Counted from the stretch's first letter, positions 9,958 to 20,286 are shown. The stretch: DNA of 64,000 nucleotides from CAVTYH01 sp963738835 (GCA_963738835.1 CAVTYH010000001.1:1550001-1614000); one strand, 5' to 3'. Notes: a model not told the origin generated them from the letters alone. Made by a program: numbers and translations.

Positions 9958-10242
9958 ATGGAAGTTGTTCTGAATACGCTGTTCTCACAGGGGGCTGCCC
10001 ACAGCATGGTTAAGCTCTGGGCCTATATCGACCCCAGCACGGGCAGCCTGATTTTTCAAGTTGTCGCGGCTTCGCTAATTAGTGCCGGCTTGTTTATCAA
10101 AGGACTGCGCGACCGAATAGTTTGGCTAATTACAGGTGGTTGGCGCGCCCGGCGGACGAAGGATACACCAACATCGCCCGAAGCTGCCGTCGAGACAGCC
10201 CGTGTCGTCCAGGCACAGGAATCGCTGCGGAAAGCCGCCTGA
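9958..10242 (+). CDS. Small membrane protein with YIDPSTGS motif
   Basis: A 94-residue protein starting at ATG 9958 with GGAGG 6 bases upstream. Near residue 24 it has LWAYIDPSTGSLIFQ, then a hydrophobic helix (VVAASLISAGLFIKGL) and a basic cytoplasmic tail. Short proteins with a Y-[IL]-D-P-x-[ST]-G-S-L motif next to a single transmembrane helix recur beside cell-surface glycan genes in many bacteria, but I know of no established function. It is followed after 78 bases by a methyltransferase and then an alkaline-phosphatase-superfamily enzyme on the same strand, so it is probably the first gene of that operon. Confidence 0.75.
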   Translation: MEVVLNTLFSQGAAHSMVKLWAYIDPSTGSLIFQVVAASLISAGLFIKGLRDRIVWLITGGWRARRTKDTPTSPEAAVETARVVQAQESLRKAA

Positions 10243-10320
10243 TTGAGCTTCAACGATCGGACGACGATCTAGCTTTGACGGATAATGCGCCGCTGGCGTG
10301 TGAATGCCACAAGTCTGATT

Positions 10321-11718
10321 ATGATCGACGCCACCGAATCGATCCGCCATCCCGCTTCTTTCCGCGATCCCAGCGGGTTTATCTTTCAGAGGGACCAGTG
10401 CAAGCTGCGGCAAGTGAATCAATGCCACGCGGCGGACTACGATGAACTGCTGGGCGGGGGCTTATACGACGAGCTGGTGGGTGCCGGCTTGTTACTGCCA
10501 CACGAAGAGCTGCCCCTGGATCAGAGTGCGACCGCAGAAGCGTACAAAGTGCTGCGGCCGGTCCAATTGGCGTTTGTCTCTTATCCGTACGAATTGTCCT
10601 TCAGCCAACTGCGCGATTCGGCGTTAGTGACGTTGGAGATTCAACGCCGCGCGTTAGCGAAAGGCATGACGCTGAAAGATGCCAGTGGGTACAATGTGCA
10701 ACTATTTGACGGCAGGCCGAGGCTGATTGATACGCTTTCACTCACGCGGCACAAAGCAGGGCAGCCGTGGGTGGCCTATCGTCAGTTCTGTCAGCATTTT
10801 CTGGCGCCTTTGGCGCTGATGAGCCGGACCGACGTGCGGCTGAGTCAACTGCTGCGAGTGCATCTCGATGGCGTGCCGCTGGATTTGGCCAGTCGGTTAT
10901 TGCCTTGGCGAACCAGATTCAGTCTGTCGTTGGGACTGCACATTCATGCTCACGCCCGCAGTCAGCGAAAGCATGTCCAGGCGATGACGCCCACAGCCAG
11001 GGTTCCGACATTGAGCCGGCGCCATTTCAAGGCGATCTTGACCAGCCTTCAATCCGCGGTAGCCGGTTTTCAGTGGAAAGCCGAAGGGACGGAATGGTCT
11101 GACTATTACGCGGCCAACAACAACTACGGCCCTGAAGGATTGGAAGCCAAAGGGCGGCTGGTGCGGGAACTAGTTTGCCAGGTACAACCGCGAACGGTCT
11201 GGGATTTGGGCGCGAACGACGGGCGTTTCAGCCGGATTGCAGTCCAGTGTGGCGCGGAAACGGTGGTGGCCTGGGACATCGATCCGGCCTGTGTTGAGCA
11301 CAATTACCGCCGAGTGGCCGCCGAGAACAATGCTTCGATCCATCCCTTGTTGTTAGATTTGACCAATCCCACGCCGGGTGTCGGCTGGGCTAATACAGAA
11401 CGGACCTCGCTGGCTGAACGCGGCCCGGTCGATCTGTTGTTGGCGCTGGGTTTGATTCATCACTTGGCCATCGCCAATAACGTCCCGCTGGGCCAGATCG
11501 CCCTTTACCTGGCCTCATTGGGCAAGCGGCTGATCGTGGAATGGGTTCCCAAGGAAGACTCGCAGGTGCAAAAGCTGCTGAGCAGTCGCGAGGACATCTT
11601 TGCCGGCTATTCCCAACGGCTTTTTGAGGACGAATTTCGACGTCACTTCACCGTGGAGCGCGCTGTGCCGATAGCTGGAACCAAGCGGACCATGTATCTG
11701 CTGTGCGCCCGCCGTTGA
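10321..11718 (+). CDS. Class I SAM-dependent methyltransferase (NoeA-like)
   Basis: A 465-residue protein. The N-terminal ~250 residues (from IRHPASFRDPSGFIFQRD) form a domain I cannot name. The C-terminal part holds a Rossmann methyltransferase with motif I TVWDLGANDGRFSRIA, motif II-like VVAWDIDP and LLLALGLIHHLAI. This two-part architecture resembles proteins annotated as nodulation protein NoeA-like methyltransferases. ATG 10321 gives a compact N-terminus; ATG 10285 in the same frame is an alternative, and neither has a clear ribosome-binding site. It lies 78 bases after the YIDPSTGS protein and 12 bases before the next gene. The acceptor, possibly a surface glycan or lipid carrier, is not known. 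Confidence 0.8.
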   Translation: MIDATESIRHPASFRDPSGFIFQRDQCKLRQVNQCHAADYDELLGGGLYDELVGAGLLLPHEELPLDQSATAEAYKVLRPVQLAFVSYPYELSFSQLRDSALVTLEIQRRALAKGMTLKDASGYNVQLFDGRPRLIDTLSLTRHKAGQPWVAYRQFCQHFLAPLALMSRTDVRLSQLLRVHLDGVPLDLASRLLPWRTRFSLSLGLHIHAHARSQRKHVQAMTPTARVPTLSRRHFKAILTSLQSAVAGFQWKAEGTEWSDYYAANNNYGPEGLEAKGRLVRELVCQVQPRTVWDLGANDGRFSRIAVQCGAETVVAWDIDPACVEHNYRRVAAENNASIHPLLLDLTNPTPGVGWANTERTSLAERGPVDLLLALGLIHHLAIANNVPLGQIALYLASLGKRLIVEWVPKEDSQVQKLLSSREDIFAGYSQRLFEDEFRRHFTVERAVPIAGTKRTMYLLCARR

Positions 11719-11730
11719 TTGAGGTGGAAG

Positions 11731-13440
11731 ATGCAAGAGTTGATCGAACGCCTGTTGGGCCTGATGAAACGACCAAGTGGAGCGCATCGGGTGGGGACAG
11801 CGCGCCAATTGTCGGTGTTTCGGGCGTTTTTTTGGGTGGCGCATCCGTTTCTATTGGCGATCGCCCCCATCATCCATCTGTACTCGCGGAACATGTATGA
11901 GGCGGATGCGCTGACTGCGCTGGTTTTCGCGAGCGGCACTGTCGCGCTCACCACAGTGGTGTTGATGGGCGCGTGGTTGTGGCAGCGCAATGTGGTGAAG
12001 GCCGCCTTGATCGCATCGTTGTTCACCTTGCTGTTTTATGCGTACGGCTGGGTGTTCGACTTGGTGATGAAGCACGAGCCAATCAAATTGCCGTACGACG
12101 CCTGGCATTTTGTTTTGCTCTTAGTCTGGCTCTCGATCGTCGTGACCGTAGGCGTCGTCGTGCAACATACCCGTCGCAATCTGCGGCCAGTTTCGCGATT
12201 TCTGAGCGGCACATTGATGATTTTCGTGATCATGTGCTTGATAAAAATTGTCCATCACGATTTGCGCATCATGTTTGCCGGTAAAAGCACAGGGCCGGCG
12301 GTGGCGAGATCCTCGGCAGAGCCGGTCGAATACCAGCGTGTGGCGCCGTCGGAAGTCGATTCGCCCGACACGCCGGACGTGTACTACATCATCCTAGACG
12401 GCTATGCCCGCGCCGACACACTGCAAAGAGTTTGCCATTACGACAATTCAGAGTTCATTAGCTTTTTAAGATCGCGTGGTTTTTACGTCGCCGATGAGAG
12501 CTGCTCGAATTATCCGATGACATTCATGTCATTGGCTTCTTCGCTGAACATGTGTTATTTGGACCAAGAATTGAAAAGCCCCAACTACGGAGAGGTCTAT
12601 GCGATGTGGGACCGGGCCTCGGTAGCCCGCGTGTTTCAGTCGAAAGGCTACCGTTTTGTTTATCTGGCTACCAATTTCAAGAGCACCCTGAATGGCACCG
12701 ACATCGTATTCCAGCGTCGGCCGGCCTGGTTGCTGAATCAGTTCGCCGAATCGCTTTTGCGCACCACGGCGTTACGATTCTTCGAGCCGCAAATGGCCGA
12801 CCAGCACCTGTACCAATTCGAAAAAATCAAGCAGGTGCCTCAAATCAAAGGGCCGACATTCACCTTTTGTCACATCATTGCACCGCATCCTCCGTATGTG
12901 TTCGATCGATTTGGCCACGTATGTTGCGACGTGCCGCAGTCGATGTTTTTCAAGGACGGCGCAGAACAGCAGCAAAACCCTGCCAGCGAGGAAGCACGGC
13001 AAGCCTATGCAGAACAGGTGATGTACGTGAACAAGCGGGTTGAAGAAACGATCGACAGTATTTTGGCCCAGTCGACCATACCGCCCATCATCATGATCCA
13101 GGGAGATCATGGTACTTTCTTTACGTTGCCCGCTGTTTTGAATGACGAGAGCCTTGACCGGTTTGCCCAAGAGCGACTGCCGATTTTGAACGCTTACCTT
13201 GTGCCGGAAAAGATGCGAGCGAAGCTTCGCCCTGATATTTCGCCTGTCAATTCGTTTCGCTTGTTATTCAACGAGTGCTTTGGCGATCGATTCGAATTGC
13301 TGCCGGAGAAGCACTTGGTGGGCTGGTATTACGGTATGCAAGACCTGCGGGATGCCACGCCTGTCGTGCATCCATCGGCCGCTCGGCAGGCCAGCGCCAT
13401 TGCTAAAAAATCGGATCTGTCGAAAACAATACCGCGGTAG
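11731..13440 (+). CDS. Membrane-bound sulfatase-like/alkaline phosphatase superfamily protein
   Basis: A 569-residue protein; ATG 11731 follows GAGG 6 bases upstream and sits 12 bases after the methyltransferase stop. The N-terminal ~185 residues hold about five hydrophobic segments (for example FFWVAHPFLLAIAPIIHLY and WHFVLLLVWLSIVVTVGVVV). The extracytoplasmic domain begins DVYYIILDGYARADTL, supplying the first metal-binding Asp, continues with NYPMTFMSLASSLN, where the catalytic Thr/Ser is expected, and ends with IMIQGDHGTFF, the metal-binding D-H pair. The topology resembles LTA synthase and phosphoethanolamine transferases: membrane anchor plus external catalytic domain. A role in transferring or removing a phosphate-linked group on a surface polymer is inferred. 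It lacks the CxPSR formylglycine motif, so it is unlikely to be a true sulfatase. Confidence 0.75.
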   Translation: MQELIERLLGLMKRPSGAHRVGTARQLSVFRAFFWVAHPFLLAIAPIIHLYSRNMYEADALTALVFASGTVALTTVVLMGAWLWQRNVVKAALIASLFTLLFYAYGWVFDLVMKHEPIKLPYDAWHFVLLLVWLSIVVTVGVVVQHTRRNLRPVSRFLSGTLMIFVIMCLIKIVHHDLRIMFAGKSTGPAVARSSAEPVEYQRVAPSEVDSPDTPDVYYIILDGYARADTLQRVCHYDNSEFISFLRSRGFYVADESCSNYPMTFMSLASSLNMCYLDQELKSPNYGEVYAMWDRASVARVFQSKGYRFVYLATNFKSTLNGTDIVFQRRPAWLLNQFAESLLRTTALRFFEPQMADQHLYQFEKIKQVPQIKGPTFTFCHIIAPHPPYVFDRFGHVCCDVPQSMFFKDGAEQQQNPASEEARQAYAEQVMYVNKRVEETIDSILAQSTIPPIIMIQGDHGTFFTLPAVLNDESLDRFAQERLPILNAYLVPEKMRAKLRPDISPVNSFRLLFNECFGDRFELLPEKHLVGWYYGMQDLRDATPVVHPSAARQASAIAKKSDLSKTIPR

Positions 13441-13493
13441 CCCGCGATTGGTCCGCTTGTCGTCGGACTACCCGTGGCAGGACGCTGCCAGAC

Positions 13494-16400
13494 TCAGTGG
13501 ACGAGCTGCTTTGGACTTTGTTGAGCGTTATTCTTTGCTATATCACCCGAGGAGCGCGGCGTCGCACTACTTCGATACATAATCAGATAGTAAAAGACCG
13601 GCGTCAGGAAAATGCCGAAGATGGTCACGCCGATCATGCCGGAAAACACGGCGGTGCCGAGCGAGACGCGCATTTCTGCGCCAGCGCCATGCGCTAACAT
13701 CAGCGGCACCACCCCCAGGATGAATGCGAAGCTGGTCATCACGATCGGCCTCAACCGCAAGCGGCAGGCTTCCACGGCGGCGGCGTGCAAATCGAGTCCG
13801 AGTTCCCGCTGTTGTTGTGCGAACTCGACAATCAAGATGGCGTTCTTGGCCGCCATGCCGACCAGTACCAAAAAGCCAATCTGCACGAAAATATCGATCG
13901 GCAAATGAGCAATCAGCATGCCGGTCACCGAGCACAAGAGGCACATCGGCACAACCAAGATAATCGATAGCGGCAATTTCCAGCTTTCGTATTTGGCCGA
14001 TAGCACCAGGAACACCAGCATCGCGGCCAAGACGAACACGAATAAGCCCAGAATTGCCGCCGGCACTTCAAACATGCCAATCTTGGCGGGCATGGTTTGC
14101 ATGAATGTGATGGTTGTCCACTCGAAAGGCAGGCCTAACTGATTGCACAAGTTTTCCATCAGTTGAATCGCTTGCCCAGAGCTGACGCCCGGCGCTGGGT
14201 TGCCGTTCACCGCCGCCGTGGGGTGCATGTTATACCGCATGAACATGACAGGGCCGCCGATATCTTTCAACTTGGCCACCGTGGCCAGCGGCACCATCTG
14301 GCCCAGTTTATTGCGCACTTTGAGCTGGCCGATGTCGTTTCTTTCTGCCCGGAAATTCCCCTCGGCCATCAAATTCACCTGCCAAGTGCGGCCGAACAAG
14401 TTGAACTGATTCACATAGTAACCGCCCATGAATGTTTGCAGCGTGTTGAACACGTCGGACACCGGCACCATCAGCGATTCGCACTTCACGCGGTCGATGT
14501 CGATGAACAGCTGCGGCGTATCGGCGCGGAACATGCTAAACACGCCGATCAAGCGGTGCTTTGGATCATTGTTGGCTTCGCGGGTTAATTCGTCGGTGGC
14601 TCGTTGCAGCTCAGCGAGATTCACCGTGCCAAGTTGTTGCACTTGCAACTGGAATCCGCCTGCGTTGCCCAAGCCCTGAATTGGCGGAGCGCGGAAAACG
14701 GTGACGACCGCCTCGTCGATTTCAGCGTTGCACAAAGCGCAGCTTTTGGGCAATGACGGCGTCGTACTCTTCGTGACTGTGCCGCTTGTCGAACGGTGCA
14801 AGGATGACGAACGTGGAACCAAAGTTCGAGCCGTTGGCGCGAGCAAAATCGATTGCCCGGCAACACTTAGCGTATGGGCGACGCCAGGAATTCGTTCATA
14901 TTCCTTGCCGTTGACTTTGCCACCCAGCGCCAGCCGATCGAGTTTTTCCATCACCGCTTGCGTTCGCTCCCGCGACGCCGAATCTGGCAATTGCACGTTC
15001 ACCAACAGGTATCCCTGGTCTTGTTCGGGAATAAATCCTGTCGGAGCAGTCGTCATGGTGTGATACGTGAGGTACAGCAGCCCGACATACATGAGCATCA
15101 TCAGCAGACCGATGCGCAGCGAATGGCCGACGGTCCAGCCGTACGCCGCGGTGATTTTGTCAAAGAGCGTATTGAAGCCGCGAAAGATGATCGACAATCC
15201 CCAATTCACTGGCCGAATGATAAACCAGCCGGCCACGCCAAAGACGATGGCGCCCGGCAAAAACGCGACTAGGAAAACCAGGTAGGGCAGCCATGCGGGG
15301 AATTCAGCGTTGGCCGCGGCGTCTCCCAGCGGCAAGTGGAAATAATCGGCCACCATCGGCTTCAAATAGATCGAGCTGAATACGCCGCCGATCAGAATGA
15401 AAATCCACCACGGCAGCGCTTCGCGCACATGTTCAACGCCGCCCCCTTCCTTGTGCTCGGTCTTGAACACCGAAACGGCCCGCGACGGCGTGAGCGTCAT
15501 GGCGTTGATGGCCGAAATGATCATCGCCGACGAAATCGTCAACGCGAACTGCCGATAAAACTGCCCGGTGATGCCCGGCAGAAACGCGCTGGGCAAGAAC
15601 ACGCTGGTCAGCACGAGCGTGATGGCCACGATCGAGCCGGTAATTTCGTTCATCGCATTGATCGTTGCTTCTTTCGGCGAGTAGCCTTTGGCGATCCACC
15701 GCTCGACGTTTTCCAGCACCACAATGGCGTCGTCTACCACAATGCCAATCGCCAGCACCAAACCAAACAGCGTGAGATTATTGAGCGTGAACCCCATCAA
15801 CGCCATCACGGCGAACGTGCCGATGAGCGACACCGGCACATCGATCATTGGCAGAATCATCGCCTTCCAGTCTTGCAGGAAGAACAAGACAACGATGGCG
15901 ACCAGAATGATGGCATCACGCAGCGTTTTGAACACTTCGTTGACCGATTCAATAATGAACGGCGTGGTGTCGTAAACGATTTTGTATTCGAGCCCAGCTG
16001 GAAAGCTCTTACTCAATCGCTGCATGTGCTGCTTGATCTGCTTGCCCACATCCAGCGCAGTTCGAGCCGGGCAGTTGAAAAATTGCCAGTGCCACCGAAG
16101 GCTGCTTGTCGAGATTGCAAACCTGCGTGTATTGCTGCGAACCGAGTTCCAGCCGAGCCACATCTTTTAGCCGCACCACCTGGGCCGAAGGCGCCTTTTC
16201 TTGTGCGTCTCCCTGGCTGGTTTTGATGATGATGTCGCCGAACTGTTTCTGATCGATCAGGCGCCCCAGCGTGCTCATCGTAAGCTCAAACTGCTGACCA
16301 GCGGGAACCGGCGGTTGACCGAGCGTGCCAGCAGCCACTTGCACGTTTTGATTCCGAACTGCATTGATAATGTCGTTGGTCGCGATGTTGCGATCGGCCA

Positions 16401-16983
16401 TTTTGTCGGGATCAAGCCAGACCCGTTCGCTGTAATCGCGCTCGCCAAGGAAGTTGATATTGCCGACGCCGTTGATGCGCAGCAGATCGTCTTTGATGTA
16501 AATCGTAGCGTAGTTGCTCAAGTACAAATCGTCGTAGCGGCCGTCGGGCGAAATCAGATTCACCGCCAGCAAAATGCTGGGCGATTGTTTGTTGGTGTTC
16601 ACGCCTTGCAACTGCACTTGTTCCGGCAATTGCGCCATGGCCAGCGCTACGCGGTTTTGCACCAACACCTGGGCGATGTTCAGATCGGTGCCCAACTCAA
16701 ACGTGACGGTCAGCGTGTAAGAGCCGTCGTTGGTGCACTGCGACGACATGTAGAGCATTCGCTCGACGCCGTTCACTTGCTGTTCGATCGGCGACGCCAC
16801 GCTATCTGCCACCACCTCGGCATTGGCCCCTGGATAGCTGGCCGTCACTTGCACGCTTGGCGGTGTGATGTTGGGATACTGCGCCACCGGCAGCGTAAAC
16901 ACGGCCACGCCGCCCAGCAGCAAAATCAGGATCGAGATGACCCAGGCAAAAATCGGCCGCTCGATGAAAAACTTGGCAAACAT
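13494..16983 (-). CDS. RND efflux transporter, HAE1 family (AcrB-like), with frame breaks
   Basis: About 1162 residues on the minus strand. The N-terminus MFAKFFIERPIFAWVISILI and PNITPPSVQVTASYPGA are diagnostic of HAE1 pumps; the conserved TM4 Asp pair appears in GIVVDDAIVVLENVER. A break near 16060 joins QLPGSN to ALDVGKQIKQH. A compensating pair (about 14730 and 14815) scrambles ~30 residues after SVAGQSILL; the alternative frame there reads ANGSNFGSTFVIL, as expected. Between TM6 and TM7 there is an insertion of ~80-100 residues with two extra hydrophobic segments (WWIFILIGGVFSSIYL and LVFLVAFLPGAIVFGV) where AcrB has a short loop. It pairs with the adaptor gene 287 bases upstream and would expel hydrophobic compounds using the proton gradient. 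Confidence 0.93.
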
Positions 16984-17011
16984 TCGCCGTGGTTTCCGAA
17001 TAAGGACTTAA

Positions 17012-17255
17012 CCACGGAGACACGGAGGCACGGAGCAGAGGAATTGAACCGCAGAGACGCAGAGAGGGCAAAGGGATTGGCCGCAAATGAACGCGAATGA
17101 ACGCAAATAAATCAAAAAGCATTCCGATTAAAATGAATTTCTGCTCTCATTCGCGTGCATTTGCGTTTATTCGCGGCTAATTTAATTCCTCTCTTTTCCG
17201 CGTCTCTGCGGTTCGTATCGATTTCTGTTTTCTCCGTGTCTCTGTGTCTCCGTGG
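17012..17255. repeat. Long imperfect inverted repeat between adaptor and pump genes
   Basis: The interval 16984-17270 between the two efflux genes is nearly all inverted repeat. Outer arms are CCACGGAGACACGGAGGCAC (17012 on) and its near complement ending CTCCGTGG at 17255. Inner arms are CCGCAGAGACGCAGAG against CGCGTCTCTGCGG, and CGCAAATGAACGCGAATG against CATTTGCGTTTATTCGCGG. The ACGGAG/GCAGAG style is a widespread intergenic repeat type. A short piece, CTCCGTGACTCCGTGG, recurs at 20478-20493. Confidence 0.75.
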
Positions 17256-17270
17256 TGAATATATAAGACT

Positions 17271-18542
17271 CTATTCCGCTGCTCGTATCTCGACTTTCAT
17301 TCCTGGCCGCACGCGCTGCAGGCCGCCGACGATGATTCGATCGTTCTCCGTTAAGCTGTCTTCCCCTTTTTCATCCGCCTGCGCCAAACGGACGCCCCCT
17401 TTTTCGTCGCGGACAATTTGCTGGGGAATGACGACCTGCATGCCGCCCGCTTGTACTTCGCCCACGTTGATGGGCCGGTACTCAACCGTGTTGTCGGCGT
17501 TCACTACCAGGACATACTTCTGTCCCTGATCGGTGCCAATGGCCGCTTGGGGCGCCAGCAGGGCAGGGTGTTCTTTCCCAATTGGCAGCCGTACTCGCAA
17601 GAACATGCCCGGCGCAAACGTCCGCGGCCCTTGTTGGGGGAGCGGATTATTGATGACTCCGCGAACTTGCAGCGTGCCGGTCGTGGGATCGATCTGGTTG
17701 TTCACGAAATCGATGTAGGCCACGTACGGGTATTCATTGCTGCCATTGGAAAGTCCCAAATCGACCGGGTACTTTTCGGCGTTTCCTTCGCGGACCGATT
17801 TCAGTTTTCCTTCTCTCATCAGCTTCTGCACGCGGAGCAAGGTTTGCTCATCGACATCGAAGTAGGCATACATCGGGTCTTCCGACTCGACGGTCGTCAG
17901 CAGCGTGTTGGCATTCACCAGGTTGCCGACCGACAGCAAATTCCGGCCGACCACGCCGTTAATGTCGGTCTTCACATCGGTGTAGTCTAAATTCAATCGG
18001 GCCGACTCGGCATTGGCTACCTGAGCCGCGACTTCCGCTTCGGCTTTGCCTTGGGCCGCGAAATACTTGTCGACATCTTGTTGGCTGATGGCGCCTGGCG
18101 TCTTGGCAACGTTCAAAGCCCGCGCGTAATCTGCCTTCGCCAGTTGCAGTTGCGCCTTCGCCAGGTTGATTTGTGCCACGGCCTGGTCGTAAACCGCCTG
18201 GTAGGGCCGAGGATCGATCTTGAACAGCACCTGATCGCGCTTCACGTCTTGCCCCGGGATGAAGTTGTAATCCTTCGTCGGCGGCTTGTCGGAATGATTG
18301 TCGAAGTTCCAGCGCACCAGATAACCAGTGACTTTCGCCCGCACATCCAGCGAATCGGGCGCTTCGGTACGGCCGGTGAAGAATTCGTAATCAGTGACCG
18401 GCTTGATCACCGGCTGCTGCACGCGGACCACGGGCACTTGCGGCACGGAACCGGCTGTCGATTTCTCTTCGCAGCCTGAAAGCATGAGCGTACCGCCGGT
18501 AACGAATAGAATTACGACACAAGATGACAGCGATCGAATCAT
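17271..18542 (-). CDS. RND efflux periplasmic adaptor (AcrA-like membrane fusion protein)
   Basis: A 423-residue lipoprotein: signal peptide then LMLSGC, the lipobox Cys at ~24. Domains follow in the usual order: a lipoyl/biotinyl half (DVRAKVTGYLVRWNF and VKRDQVLFKIDPRPY), an alpha-helical hairpin rich in Ala/Gln (INLAKAQLQLAKADYARA), the second lipoyl half (DYTDVKTDINGVVGRNLL), a beta-barrel (IDPTTGTLQVRGVINN) and a membrane-proximal domain. It bridges the inner-membrane RND pump encoded just downstream on the same strand to an outer-membrane channel; the channel gene is not in this operon, the nearest being at 7.8-9.6 kb. The start ATG 18542 gives the intact signal peptide. Confidence 0.93.
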   Translation of the reverse strand: MIRSLSSCVVILFVTGGTLMLSGCEEKSTAGSVPQVPVVRVQQPVIKPVTDYEFFTGRTEAPDSLDVRAKVTGYLVRWNFDNHSDKPPTKDYNFIPGQDVKRDQVLFKIDPRPYQAVYDQAVAQINLAKAQLQLAKADYARALNVAKTPGAISQQDVDKYFAAQGKAEAEVAAQVANAESARLNLDYTDVKTDINGVVGRNLLSVGNLVNANTLLTTVESEDPMYAYFDVDEQTLLRVQKLMREGKLKSVREGNAEKYPVDLGLSNGSNEYPYVAYIDFVNNQIDPTTGTLQVRGVINNPLPQQGPRTFAPGMFLRVRLPIGKEHPALLAPQAAIGTDQGQKYVLVVNADNTVEYRPINVGEVQAGGMQVVIPQQIVRDEKGGVRLAQADEKGEDSLTENDRIIVGGLQRVRPGMKVEIRAAE

Positions 18543-18778
18543 GGCGGTCTCAAAAATGAACGACTGGCAGTATCAGCACAGCGTCGGGCCGATATCGCAT
18601 GATGATCTGCGATTGATACGAATTTAGACGCTGCTGCAGTGCATCGATAAGCATATAGGTTGCAAATTGGCAACGGGAAGCCATAAATGCCACAAGTTGC
18701 GATTATAACGGCTGTAGCGGCACATCGCCCGACCGCATCGGGTTGGGCTATGTCGCGGCATGCTAAACTAGCGCCGCC

Positions 18779-20269
18779 ATGAAGTGCGAATTATTCCTGC
18801 TGTGCGCTGCCAGTTGGTCGAAAGACTGGTGGCTCTTGCTGCTCGGTCTCAGTTACCTGGTGGCGATCCTGAGTGTGCCGTCGGTGCTCCTGCAGCGGCG
18901 CGGGCAGCCGCATTCGGCGGTCAGCTGGTTGCTTGTACTCTTCGCGTTGCCGTGGATCGGCGTCTTTCTTTGGTGGGCGATCGGACGCAAACACCTGGAA
19001 CGGCAACGCCGACGCCGGCGGAAGGCCGCGGCGCGCACGGCGTTTGCGCTGACCCGGCTGCGCGAAGATGCACCGGCGTTGGGCGCGGCCGACCCCAGCC
19101 TATTGCCGATTGAGCGTATGCCGATCGAAGAAGCCGAATGGGTTTTCCCGCCCACGGTCGATAACCGGCTAAAACTACTGGTCGATGCCACGGAAGCATA
19201 TCCGGCGATGGAGGCCGCCATCCGCGCTGCTCAGCAGCACCTGCACATCACGTTCTACAGCTGGAACGATGATGCCACGGGTTGTTATTGGCGCGATCTG
19301 TTGATCGGAAAAGTCCGCGCCGGCGTGCAAGTGCGATTGCTGTTGGATGGACTTGGCAGTCGCTTCGCTCACCGGCATCGAATGATGAAACCCTTGGTGG
19401 AAGCCGGAGGCGAAGTGGCGTACTTCTTGCCGCTGACACTGCTGAGCACGCGACCAACCATTAACTTTCGCAATCATCGCAAAATCGTTGTAGTCGATGG
19501 CTGCACGGGCTTTTTAGGTGGGATCAACATCGGCGACGAGTACAAAACCGACTGGCACGATTTGGCCGTGCAAATGGAAGGTCCGGTGGTCAATCAGCTT
19601 CAAGAAACTTTTGCCGAAGATTGGTTTTTCGTCACGGGCAAGGAAATTGTTGAACCGCAGATTTTCTGCCGCTGGGAAACGCCCGATGGCATTGCCAGTT
19701 TGCCAGCCGTTGACGACGAACATGCCGTGTGCAGTCTTTTGGCCAGCGGTCCGCACACGCCCCACAATTTCACACACGATGCGTTGTTTCTGTGCCTGGC
19801 CCAAGCGCAGCGGCGCGTGTACATCACCACGCCGTATTTGATTCCCGAAGCCAGCACCATGACGGCGCTCCGAACCGCCGTGTACCGCGGCGTCGACGTG
19901 CGGCTGTTGCTGCCGGCCAAAAGCGATGCCTGGATTGTGCAATGGGCCGGCCGTTCGTACTATCCCGACTTGCTGGCCGCCGGCATTCAAGTCTACGAAT
20001 ACCTGCCAACCGTGCTGCACGCCAAGAGCGTGGTGATCGACGACGATCTTTCCATTGTCGGCAGCGCTAACATCGATGTGCGTAGCTTCAAATTGAACTT
20101 CGAAGCCAGCTGCCTGGCGCGCAGTAAACCGCTGGCCCTGAGGCTCTTGGATTTGTTCTCTCGCAATCTGAAGCAGAGCCGCGAAGTGACGCACGAGCAG
20201 CTACAGCGGCGCTCCTACTTCCAACAACTCGCGGATGCCGCGGCCCATTTGATGAGCCCGCTCATGTAG
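18779..20269 (+). CDS. cls: Cardiolipin synthase (phospholipase D superfamily)
   Basis: A 496-residue membrane enzyme. Two N-terminal hydrophobic segments (WWLLLLGLSYLVAILSVPS and AVSWLLVLFALPWIGVFLWW) are followed by two PLD domains. HKD motif 1 is NHRKIVVVDG with His233, Lys235 and Asp240; motif 2 is LHAKSVVIDD with His414, Lys416 and Asp421. The motif layout and the SxNxDxRSFxLNFE tail fit bacterial ClsA-type synthases, which join two phosphatidylglycerol molecules (or PG and another phospholipid) to cardiolipin on the periplasmic face. A second, distinct paralogue is at 59.5-61.0 kb. The ATG at 18779 has no strong ribosome-binding site, and the next in-frame start would cut the first helix. 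Confidence 0.9.
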   Translation: MKCELFLLCAASWSKDWWLLLLGLSYLVAILSVPSVLLQRRGQPHSAVSWLLVLFALPWIGVFLWWAIGRKHLERQRRRRRKAAARTAFALTRLREDAPALGAADPSLLPIERMPIEEAEWVFPPTVDNRLKLLVDATEAYPAMEAAIRAAQQHLHITFYSWNDDATGCYWRDLLIGKVRAGVQVRLLLDGLGSRFAHRHRMMKPLVEAGGEVAYFLPLTLLSTRPTINFRNHRKIVVVDGCTGFLGGINIGDEYKTDWHDLAVQMEGPVVNQLQETFAEDWFFVTGKEIVEPQIFCRWETPDGIASLPAVDDEHAVCSLLASGPHTPHNFTHDALFLCLAQAQRRVYITTPYLIPEASTMTALRTAVYRGVDVRLLLPAKSDAWIVQWAGRSYYPDLLAAGIQVYEYLPTVLHAKSVVIDDDLSIVGSANIDVRSFKLNFEASCLARSKPLALRLLDLFSRNLKQSREVTHEQLQRRSYFQQLADAAAHLMSPLM

Positions 20270-20286
20270 ACGCTGGCTCGTGGGTG

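Noticed and set aside
14715..14830. Novel ~30-residue segment in the RND pump
   Set aside because: It is the product of two compensating one-base shifts; the alternative frame restores the family sequence.
15336..16226. 296-codon plus-strand open frame
   Set aside because: Antisense to the RND pump; His/Arg-rich shadow composition.
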